This document shows positions 55,104-64,000 of a DNA stretch of 64,000 bases, piece by piece. Numbering within the stretch: the stretch's first letter is position 1; the number at the start of each line of letters is the position of its first letter. The notes under the pieces were generated by a model. That model was not told the origin of the DNA. It made no database searches and worked only from the letters and a program-made list of their open reading frames with translations. The position numbers and the translations under genes are program-made. The DNA is from Trissonchulus latispiculum (Eukaryota; Nematoda; Enoplea; Enoplida; Ironidae): NCBI GenBank assembly GCA_030248195.1, contig JASAND010027672.1, positions 116,200 to 180,199 on the forward strand, written 5' to 3'.

Positions 55104-56110
55104 GGTGCTGGTATCGTTTTGTGCAGTGCTTTTGTGGTGATTTTTCGAAACGCTGTAACTTTCGCAATTTTGGGAGTTGGAAAGAGCTTTATGCATCGTT
55201 TTAAAGCTTATTATGTGTACAACCACATGAGAGTACGAAACTAACAAAATTAGCAACAAATTAGCAAAAATTTTCTAACAAACTGACATCTGACAGCTGA
55301 ATATCGACCGAAAATTTTTGAACATCGATTTCTCTAAACTGAAGGACCGGCTAAAATTTCTTTATGTGCCACTATATGAAGGACATGTGGGCCGAGGGAC
55401 ATTTCTTTGGATTTGCCTCAACAAGTCTCAATACTTCAGAAAATCTGGCAAATGTGCGGTGACACGAAATTTCGCAACTTTGTATTGAGTTTTCTCGCAA
55501 CTGGAGACGTTTTAGCTCAAACCGAGAAAAATGTCCCTCCGCCATAGAGCGAATTTTCATTCTGCCGAAAATCACGCGAATTCATTGGGTAGTTTTTGAG
55601 AAATCAATGTTCAAAACAAAATAATCGCAGTTTTGCTAAAATGGTTTTTCGGCGAATTCTCTAGCATAAAGTAGCGAAATCCGGCGAATAGACATTGATA
55701 AAATGTGCAATTGAACGGTGTATCGATTGAGTATAAATAAGTTAAAATTGTCTCTAATATTTGGCAGTAATTTTGAAAAAACTGATTTCTTCAAAAATGG
55801 CCATTTTTTGACCCCAAAAATCGTTTTTGGCTTATACTGCCTTAACCACTGGAGATGGCTCAAAGGTTGTAAAAGCAAAAATGTTCATTTTGGTGCCCTC
55901 TTTCCAGTCATCACAACCAATCTGGTGTATCGACTACGTACTGAGAGAATAATGGCAAAAACCAAAACTTTCTTATCTTTTTGCCTAAAAATACGGGACT
56001 GGTCCCAGAATGTTAAAGAGCACGAAAATAATGTATTTGGAAAGTTTCTTCCACTTTCATAAAGAATTGAACCTTGTAGGGTCGAATTTACACAAAGCGA
56101 TACCAGCACC
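55104..56110. mobile_element. Delta element, 1007 bp, TTAA-flanked, nested in gamma
   Basis: TTAA (55100-55103), GGTGCTGGTATCGTTTTGTG, then ACACAAAGCGATACCAGCACC (described at 56091-56110) and TTAA (56111-56114). Several 60-115 codon frames exist on both strands (55718-56062, 55636-55878) and recur in the mirror copy, but none has a transposase motif. Mirror 58315-59320. Confidence 0.9.
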
Positions 56111-56665
56111 TTAATAAACGTACATGCAAAATTTGAGCAACTTTGGTCGAAGCATTTATGAGAAAACTAAATTGGAAAATTTCGCTCTAATGGCTTTTGT
56201 TTTGGCATATATATGCCATATTTAATGATTTTAATAAGTTGCGTAGTGCATTTTATAAAATAATAAAGAAATCCAACACAAAAGCATCATGAAATATCCT
56301 TTAGAATTCATTTTCGTACTGTTGTTTTTTACTTTGCTAAACGAAATGAGAATGGTCAACGTAAATTTACCAATTATTCAACCGCCTGTAACTTTTGATA
56401 CAAACCACGTGCAGAAGTGATATGCACATCGTTGTAAAGCTCTTTTTATGCTCTTTCATATAGCTTATTCGACTTAATCGTTTGGGGCTTTACTGAAATT
56501 TCGATTTTTAAGCCATAATGGTAGCTAGCCAAGCTCTTAGTCTCAGTTACTGAAATTTTGTCAGAACATGCCCCGCCAACCAAAGTAACTTCAGTAGGGA
56601 TTTCTTTAAAATTGAGCAATCGGTCCAAATTTTACATCAATAATCCCGATAATGGAAGCGCCCCC

Positions 56666-56708
56666 TTAAGTAGAACTGCTTTCATAAAAACTACTTAGTT
56701 TAGCTTAA
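56666..56708. repeat. Minute TTAA-bounded palindrome
   Basis: TTAAGTAGAACTGCTTTCAT and AAAACTACTTAG lie between the gamma TTAA and the next alpha TTAA (56705-56708). It resembles the dyads at 50870-50930. Confidence 0.6.
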
Positions 56709-57428
56709 GGTGGTGATTCCTTTTGGAGACATCAACTTTGAATCCTTATTACTCATTCATTCCTTAGAGTTAAGAAGCCATTTTTATATCAAAATGGATC
56801 TTAATATTTTATCTTTCTAATAAATACAATGAAGCTAAGTTTAGACTTTGAAAATAATTTTACTGCATTTTCGAACTAATTTAATTTTCCAGATTTTTTG
56901 CTGACTAAAGTAGATTTTTTCGTGAAGCGTCGGCCACATCATTCGATTCCACTATCAAATAGCTGGGGGGGTCCCTTTCTTAATTATTATGACATTATTA
57001 TTATAAACAAATTAGCTAAAATGTAGGCGCAACCTGGATTTTGCCTACTTCTCCCAACTGTGTCAAGCGACTACTTTAGCTAGAAAGCAGCAATTTGGGC
57101 AACCGAAACCGCCATTTTCAGTTTGTCGGATCCTGTGTATAGGCTTTCTGCAGCCATAGAAGCCCCAAACCTTCACTAATCGAGGTGAAATCTTTTGTGG
57201 GTGTGTTTTCGATCACGCTGAGTTCGCATAGCTCAAAAAATTTCAATTTCAAAAAATTTGATTTTTTCGATTTCTTGGGTGCCATTGCCCAAAAAAGGCG
57301 ATTTTGTCGATTTTTGAAGATTAAAGTTGACATAAAATTGTTTTGAGGCGGCAGAATTTCTTGCCATTTGGCACAAATGAGTACTCCTATAGGGCCTCTG
57401 TATTTGAATTCACAAAAAATCACCACCG
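56709..57428. mobile_element. Divergent alpha/epsilon element spanning into the spacer
   Basis: Starts GGTGGTGATTCCTTTTGGAG at 56709 and ends CACAAAAAATCACCACC at about 57428. The first 170 bp belong to the left arm; the rest is the unpaired spacer. The 57112-57410 part is epsilon-like (GTCGGATCCTGTGTATAGGC, GAGTACTCCTATAGGG), linking the two families. Confidence 0.65.
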
Positions 57429-57544
57429 GATCGCCTGGTTAGGAACTAGGGAGTCCTAGTGTTTTTATGTCAGCAATTGGAACCCAAGTTCTTTTTGCGA
57501 AGGCTGTACTTAGAATTTAGTTCTCGGTAACGGAAAAGTGGGAC
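56881..57544. other. Unpaired spacer of the giant inverted repeat
   Basis: No inverted partner across 56881-57544. It contains the epsilon-like core and about 115 bp (57429-57544) of sequence with a CTAGGGAGTCCTAG dyad. No gene; the 102-codon minus frame (57118-57426) is repeat sequence. Confidence 0.7.
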
Positions 57545-57762
57545 TAATAGTTCGAAAATGCAAAAATTATTTTCAAAGTCTAAACTTAGCTTCATTGTAT
57601 TTATTAGAAAGATAAAATATTAAGATCCATTTTGATATAAAAATGGCTTCTTAACTCTAAGGAATGAATGAGTAATAAGGATTCAAAGTTGATGTCTCCA
57701 AAAGGAATCACCACCTTAAGCTAAACTGCTTAAGTAGTTTTTATGAAAGCAGTTCTACTTAA

Positions 57763-59699
57763 GGGGGCGCTCCATTATCGGGATTACTGATGTAAAATTT
57801 GGACCGATTGCTCAATTTTAAAGAAATCCCTACTGAAGTTACTTTGGTTGGCGGGGCATGTTCTGACAAAATTTCAGTAACTGAGACTAAGAGCTTGGCT
57901 AGCTACCATTATGGCTTAAAAATCGAAATTTCAGTAAAGCCCCAAACGATTAAGTCGAATAAGCTATATGAAAGAGCATAAAAAGAGCTTTACAACGATG
58001 TGCATATCACTTCTGCACGTGGTTTGTATCAAAAGTTACAGGCGGTTGAATAATTGGTAAATTTACGTTGACCATTCTCATTTCGTTTAGCAAAGTAAAA
58101 AACAACAGTACGAAAATGAATTCTAAAGGATATTTCATGATGCTTTTGTGTTGGATTTCTTTATTATTTTATAAAATGCACTACGCAACTTATTAAAATC
58201 ATTAAATATGGCATATATATGCCAAAACAAAAGCCATTAGAGCGAAATTTTCCAATTTAGTTTTCTCAAATGCTTCGACCAAAGTTGCTCAAATTTTGCA
58301 TGTACGTTTATTAAGGTGCTGGTGTCGCTTTGTGTAAATTCGACCCTACAAGCTTCAATTCTTTATGAAAGTGGATGAAACTTTCCAAATACATTATTTT
58401 CGTGCTCTTTAACATTCTGGAACCAGTCCCGTATTTTTAGGCAAAAAGATAAGAAAGTTTTGGTTTTCGCCATTATTCTCTCAGTACGTAGTCGATACAC
58501 CAGATTGGTTGTTATGACTGGAAAGAGGGCACCAAAATGAACATTTTTGCTTTTACAACCTTTGAGCCATCTCCAGTGGTTAAGGCAGTATAAGCCAAAA
58601 ACAATTTTTGGGGTCAAAAAATGGCCATTTTTGAAGAAATCAGTTTTTTCAAAATTACTGCCAAATCTTACAGACAATTTTAACTTATTTATACTCAATC
58701 GATACACCGTTCAATTGCACATTTTATCAATGCCTATTCGCCGGATTTCGCTACTTCATGCTAGAGAATTCGCCGAAAAACCATTTTAGCAAAACTGCGA
58801 TTATTTTATTTTGAACATCGATTTCTCAAAAACTACCCAATGAATTCGCGTGATTTTCGGCAGAATGAAAATTCGCTCTATTGCGGAGGGACATTTTTCT
58901 CGGTTTGAGCTAAAACGTCTCCAGTTGCGAGAAAACTGAATACAAAGTTGGGAAATTTCGTGTCATCGCACATTTGCCAGATTTTCTGAAGTATTGATAC
59001 TTGTTGAGCCAAATCCAAAAAAATGTCCCTCGGCCCACATGTCCTTCATATAGTGGCACGTAAAGAAATTTTGGCCGATTCTTCACTTTTGAGAAATCGA
59101 TGTTCAAAAATTTTCGGTCGATATTCAGCTGTCAGATGTCAGTTTGTTAGAAAATTTTTGCTATTGTTGCTAATTTTGTTAGTTTTCGTACTCTCATGTG
59201 GTTGTACACATAATAAGCTTTAAAACGATGCATAAAAGCTTTTCCAACTCCCAAAATTGCGAAAGTTACAGCGTTTCGAAAAATCACCACAAAAGCACTG
59301 CACAAAACGATACCAGCACCTTAAAGAGGTACGCAGGGGCACTTTTTTCATTTTTTGTTTAAACCTTAAATTCCGTGAGATATTGACTTCTAAAGTTTTT
59401 GAACATTTATAAAATACTCAAAATTGCACAAATCAAAAAAAATGAAAAAAGTGCCCCTGCATTAGGTCCGTTTATAGATTTGTGCAAAATTTGAGCTACT
59501 TTTATTTAGCCGTTAATGAGTGACGCCATTTTGAAAATTTGAAATTATCCCTCTTGTGTAAGCTGCAAGCCAAGCAATAAATTCTTCAAACTCAGCAAAT
59601 TGCTAGTACTTTGCACCAACTATCGTTGCTGAAAATTTGAAAGAGATTGGTTGAGAATTGAATGCAGGAGAGCCGGTCCCGATAAAATGGAAGCGCCCC
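57763..59699. mobile_element. Gamma element, right-arm copy
   Basis: Between TTAA 57759-57762 and TTAA 59700-59703. One T is lost in the GCGCTCC terminus and one C in the other terminus relative to the left-arm copy, showing independent decay of the arms. Confidence 0.88.
58315..59320. mobile_element. Delta element, right-arm copy
   Basis: TTAA 58311-58314 and TTAA 59321-59324. Terminus GGTGCTGGTGTCGCTTTGTG differs at one base from the left-arm copy. Confidence 0.9.
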
Positions 59700-59703
59700 T
59701 TAA

Positions 59704-60690
59704 GGTGGTGATTCCTTTTGGGCACAAATTGTTGGTTGGCGGCGCAAATCAGGATGAAATTTGGCGAAACTTTCCGAAATACATTCTTTTAGCGTTCTAA
59801 CACCCTCCGCGCAATCCCGGTTCAAAAATTCGAGATTTCCGATCAGGGCGGTTTTTCCCAATTTCTGAAAGTTTGGCTGCAGCTATACAGTTATGACTAT
59901 ATTCATTTGAAAGATCTCGTTGAGCTTCACATGTTTGCTTTTTAAAGCAAGTTTCTAGCGTTTCTCTACCGTGAGATATAGCCGATTTTCTTGTTTTGGC
60001 GTCGAAAACTTGTCATTTTTGCAAAAAAAAATCAAATAATCCATCATTTCTTTGAACTACACAAGCCGGTAAATCAAACTAAGGGCGTCGATTTGAAGGT
60101 CTCACAGGACAAATTATCCGACGCATGATCGTCTTCCAACTGCGATCCTGTAGGCTGCTATCATAAAAAATGTAGTTTTTGCAAAAACACGACCAATTTT
60201 TTTTCCAAAGATTGTGGAGGATTCACCATGAAAGTTGGAGGGCTGCTACTTATCAAATGGGTTCTGCACAAATATACCCAGGGACGTTTTTTTAGTTGCC
60301 TCGATTACTGCTTTCTAGCTAAAGTAATCGCTTGACAAATTTGGAAAAAGTAGGCAAAATACAGGTTACGCACACATTTCAGCTTATTTTTCTACAACGA
60401 AGAGCGATTTCACAATAAATAAAAAATCGTCCCCAGCTATTTGATGGAGGTATCGAGTGATATAACCGATGTCTCGCAAAAAAATTTACTTGAGTCTGCA
60501 AAAATTCTGGAAAATTATACTTCTTCTAAAATGTGTTAAAAATATTTTAGAAAAGCAACTTTTAGTTTTGTCGCGTGCATTAAAAAGAGAAAATGTCAGG
60601 CTACATTTTGATATAAAAATGGCTTCTTAACTCCAAGTAATGAACGAGTAATAACGGTGCAAACTTTTGTGACCAAAGGGAATCACCACC
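59704..60690 (-). mobile_element. Alpha element, right-arm copy
   Basis: GGTGGTGATTCCTTTTGGGC to GAATCACCACC, in contact with the second alpha copy starting at 60695 (TTTTGGGCACCTATTATTGG), which runs to about 61472 where it is truncated exactly as in the left arm. Confidence 0.85.
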
Positions 60691-60694
60691 ATAA

Positions 60695-61472
60695 GGTGGT
60701 GATTCCTTTTGGGCACCTATTATTGGTTGGCGGCATAAATCAAGATGAAATTTGACGAGACTTTCCGAAATACGTTCTTTTAGCGTTCTAACACCCTCCG
60801 AGCAGTGCGGATTCAAAAAAATCGAGATTTCCGGTCAGAGTGGTTTTTCCCAATTTCTGAACGTTTGGCAGCTGCTATGCAGTTATGACTATATTCATTC
60901 GAAAGATCTCATTGAGCTTCACAGTTTTGTTTTTTAAAGTAAGTTTTTAGCTTTTTTATGCCGTGAGATATAGCCGATTTCCTTGTTTTGACGTCGAAAA
61001 CTAGTCAATTTTGCAGAAATCAAATAACTAAACATTTCTTGAACTATGCAAGCCGTAAAAATCAAACTAAGGGCGTCGATCTGAAGGTCTCACAGGGACA
61101 AATTATCCGACTCATGATAGTCTTCCAACTGCTATCCTGTAGGCTGCTATCATAAAAAATATAGTTTTTGCAAAATCACGACCAATTTTTTCCAAAGATT
61201 GTGGAGCATTCACCATGCAAGCTGGAGGGCTGCTACTGAACAAATGTTCTGCACAAATATACCCAGGGACGATTTTTTTAGTTCTTTTGCTTTCGGCTGC
61301 TTTTTAGCTAAAGTAATCGCTTGACAAATTTGGAAAAAGTAGGCAAAATACAGGTTGCGCACACATTTCAGCTTATTTCTCTATAACGAAGAGCAATTTC
61401 ACAATAAATAAAAAAATTGACTCCCAGCTATTTGATGGAGGTATCGAATGATATAACCGATGTCTCGAACAC
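60695..61472 (-). mobile_element. Truncated alpha element, right-arm copy
   Basis: Mirror of 52968-53738 with the same internal break next to GAACACCTCCAAC, proving the truncation predates the arm duplication. Confidence 0.8.
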
Positions 61473-62002
61473 CTCCAACTTTTTGAATTCTAACTCATAG
61501 TGTAAAACTACCCGATTAGCTAAGGTCAAATTTGTTCCATCATTTATAAAGATTTTTCACGAAAAGAATACGAAACACAAGGAATATTTCACACCACCTA
61601 GGGATCACATACAACTATTTCGTATAAGTCTAGTGCTGTCTCCCTATGAACTGGAATCACTGTCACACTTGTGACTTCTGAGCAGTTATGGCTAAAAATT
61701 TCCAACAAAGCTTTTGTTTTCAAAGTGGCAAAAATTAACTTCACAGCAACAGTAATTGGTCTATTAACAATATAAACAGTCAATCAGGCTTGGGAATTCA
61801 AGCAAATCCATCGATTTATCATCTAGATGTTGTCGTTAGTATGATCGTCGAGCATTGATAATGGTCAAGTTAAAAAATGCCGAAACATGCTCATATGAAA
61901 CTTGACGCTTTTGAAGTTGTGTCGATAGATCGCAACAAGTTGATCAACCAAATCACATTCAGTGAACTCATGCCGCGGGTGTAGTTTTAACAGTATAGAG
62001 AC

Positions 62003-62350
62003 TAGGATGGTACGAATAAGAAATTGAGAGGTCGGGCCTATCTAAATGATCAGCTGCGCGACTCCGCCTGGCTCGACCAAGGCCTGGCCTTCGAAGCCCA
62101 GGTCCGCTACTAGGCCCGACTCCAGAGCCCCGCTACTTAGTCCGGCTGGTAGGGTGTTCCCGGTAGGCCCTGGATGAGCTCGGAACCTGAAGAGCCCGGG
62201 AAGTCCGGTAGTCCAGTAAACACTGTGGGCTCAGCCTCTAATGCCGGGCTCCGGTAGCGGTATTCAGCCAGAGTCGGGTCCAACAAAAATTCTTCCGCGC
62301 TCCGGGTTCGGCCCTGAACCTGAAATTGCTAACGACACGGAACAACCCTA
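62003..62350. mobile_element. GC-rich hAT-type MITE 2, right-arm copy
   Basis: Flanked by ATAGAGAC (61995-62002) and ATAGGGAC (62351-62358), the reverse complements of the left-arm duplications. Confidence 0.82.
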
Positions 62351-62542
62351 ATAGGGACGTTCCACTTCTGTCTTCTACCTTTCTGTTTGGCCGAAGCGAC
62401 AGAAAGGTGTGCACATGCCCTTTGACTGAGCATCGGCATAGTTGGACATCAGATGAACTATCTTGCTGTCAAACCACCGGACCACACAGTGATAGTTTGT
62501 AATTCCCCGAAATGAAAATTGCTATACTTACTGGGTAACAGG

Positions 62543-62891
62543 TAGAGACGAGCATTTCCGTCCGTCGGCCCGGCGCTGCCGCGGACCGGGCCTACATTCA
62601 TTTGCTTGCGGGCCGGGCCGGGCCGGTGGGTGAGCATGAAATTTTTTAAGCGGACCGGGCCTAGCATAATTTAGCGTTTCCGTCATGCATCGAAGTCTTT
62701 GAAATAATATTGTTTGTAAAATTATGAAAATTTACTTTTGGCAGCTCGGGCCGGGTCGAATTTTGTCAGCTTGCGGGCCGGGCCGGGCCGAAAGTTTTGA
62801 TAGTGGGCCGCGCCGAGCAAGATTTTGGAGAGAGGACCGGGCCGGGCCGGGCCGGGTTCTGCCGAAAAAATCCGGCCCGTGCTCATCTCTA
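62543..62891. mobile_element. GC-rich hAT-type MITE 1, right-arm copy
   Basis: Flanked by GTAACAGG (62535-62542) and GTAGCAGG (62892-62899). About three bases longer than the left copy, in the GGCCGGGCC interior. Confidence 0.85.
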
Positions 62892-63696
62892 GTAGCAGGG
62901 CATTGTACGCGGGGTTCAGCTTCCTAGAAACTTTAGCTAAAGGTGCAAGGCCCTTAAACTCCCGTTGGAGGGCATCCTCGTCCTAACAATATCCTATGTA
63001 TGTATGTAGCATAGCTACAGGTATAAGTATATCGTTTTTATGTTGCAGTGACCTAATTGTTTAAATTCACAAGTTAAAATGTGTTAAATTTTCGAAAAGA
63101 CACAAAACTTTTAAGAGTTTAGCTTTAGCAAAATTTTTACTGCAGAAACCCACAAGTCACACTTGTGTTAAAATAATCTAGGACAATTTCTGTTACTGTG
63201 AATAATATCTTTGCATCCATAAATAGCTCTTTAAAATCTTTGAACTATTCCCCACAGACCATAATTTTTTGTAAAAGATTGACTGCTAGATGTTTTCCCC
63301 AATTTTTTCACAAAATGCACCCACCTGTTTTTTTTATAACAACCGCACTCTTTCTGGCTTGCAGTATTTCGCAATAGCACAGACCTTTTTACGTGTGCTT
63401 AATCTCCTAATGTCACACTTGTGTCTTGTAGGTTTCAACAGATACGGGAGAAGCCAGTAGCGAAGTCTCGGCTTCTCAACGATTTTGTCACACTTGTGAC
63501 TTGTAGTCACGAAAGGGTTAAAGTAGCTGCTTTTGTGAAAGGGCGCCTACTTAAACCATTTAAGTCAAGTCGTTTAAATAGAAGTGGGTTTCACAAAAAC
63601 CACTTCGTTTAAGTTAAAGCCGTTTAAGGGGGGGGGGGGACACTGTTTTGCCGATTTTTCGACCATCTCCGATTTTGCTCGGAGATGCACATCTCT

Positions 63697-63913
63697 GATT
63701 GCTGTGTACTATTGTACAAAGTTTGCAAAACCATTGATGGTTGTTTGGGTAATTGTGAAAACTGGAGTAGTTGAGAATCAATGCATGCAATATTAAATGA
63801 CTCACTTGCCTTACTTGACTTAACGGCCCAAGATGAAGACGTCCATGGATGCCGCCGTGTTCTGCCAACCATCTTTTCCAGTTGGATCTGTCCTGAGCCA
63901 ATTCATACCAGTT
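63697..63913 (-). pseudogene. LINE 3' end, right-arm copy
   Basis: Minus-strand mirror of 50528-50745, reading NWYELAQDRSNWKRWLAEHG. One small insertion and a few substitutions separate the two. Confidence 0.75.
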
Positions 63914-64000
63914 CAATGCAGGTGGTTCAATGTGAGTCTGTTGCGAGCTTCAGCACACAAACAGCGTGCAAATTTTTTGAAGTGGACATATTCAGTTGTG

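Larger units (their letters stand above)
54727..56665. mobile_element. Gamma element, 1.94 kb, TTAA-flanked, containing delta
   Basis: Termini GGGGGCGCTTCCATTACCGG and ATAATGGAAGCGCCCCC lie between TTAA (54723-54726) and TTAA (56666-56669). It shares one TTAA with the alpha element. Delta (55104-56110) sits inside it, as does a 126-bp foldback (54966-55091) with GCAGGGGCACTTTTTTCATT arms. Without delta it is about 0.93 kb. Mirror 57763-59699. Confidence 0.88.
50353..64000. mobile_element. Giant inverted repeat with CAAGAGTAC terminus
   Basis: Left arm 50353-56880 and right arm 57545-64000 are inverted copies around a spacer of about 664 bp. Paired landmarks have coordinate sums of 114,425 to 114,445: for example 51554/62891, 52089/62350, 55104/59320 and 56110/58315. 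The arms differ by scattered substitutions and short replaced patches (such as 50960-50990 versus 63455-63490). The left outer end is the CAAGAGTAC terminus, with the inner TAACGGCTGACCCCCCCACAA, shared with the MITE at 20545. The window's last base pairs with 50444, so the last 91 bp of the right arm lie outside. No transposase was recognised inside. Confidence 0.92.

Noticed and set aside
55636..56109. Delta-element frames (114, 80 and 74 codons) as genes
   Set aside because: They overlap on both strands, lack any transposase motif, and recur only because the arm is duplicated.
50353..64000. Assembly or amplification artefact for the giant palindrome
   Set aside because: The arms differ by substitutions, one-base indels in element termini and replaced patches, which a copied-strand artefact would not show. 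Not fully excluded without long reads.

Overview
The window is eukaryotic and looks like an AT-rich, repeat-dense invertebrate genome. It has GT-AG introns with T-rich acceptors, long (TA)n tracts, a single-exon seven-transmembrane receptor, and fragments of Ty3/Ginger-type integrase, Tigger/pogo transposase, CR1-like and RTE-like LINEs, and many foldback and MITE-type elements. The receptor (NRY after TM3, NPIIY in TM7, almost no N-terminal domain, no TM3 cysteine) resembles nematode Srx-type chemoreceptors, so a non-rhabditid nematode is a reasonable guess. The sequence alone does not settle the organism.

Layout. 1-3.2 kb: unassigned open frames, a hairpin, a gag-like remnant, and one convincing minus-strand exon (2919-3190). 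3.6-9.4 kb: two near-identical copies (A, B) of the last two exons of an unknown Ser/Thr-rich protein. Copy B continues to 12.1 kb with an integrase remnant. Block 45.65-48.98 kb (C) is a paralogous duplication of B, and A/B/C differ by clean transposon insertions with empty sites in the sister copy. 12.2-13.8 kb: a satellite of about 145-bp monomers. 14.05-14.86 kb: a foldback with two identical 188-bp arms. 15.4-17.7 kb: a CR1-like LINE tail and foldback elements. 20.5-24 kb: the receptor gene, bracketed by two copies of one MITE family (termini CAAGAGTAC, 7-bp target duplication), with a broken paralogue downstream. 26-38.6 kb: repeats, two orphan coding-like exons (33.2 and 34.6 kb) and three integrase remnants. 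38.97-40.58 kb: a dead Tigger/pogo-like transposase. 41.9-44.5 kb: more CAAGAGTAC elements, one nested in another.

50.35-64.0 kb is the most unusual part. It is a giant inverted repeat with arms of about 6.5 kb and a spacer of about 0.66 kb. Its left outer terminus is the same CAAGAGTAC terminus carried by the 340-bp MITEs. The arms hold a LINE 3' end, two GC-rich hAT-type MITEs and a nested stack of TTAA-flanked foldback elements. The window stops about 90 bp before the predicted right terminus. No transposase for this family was recognised.

Only the receptor looks like a complete gene. The other coding signals are isolated exons or decayed mobile-element genes, and no operon or pathway can be inferred.
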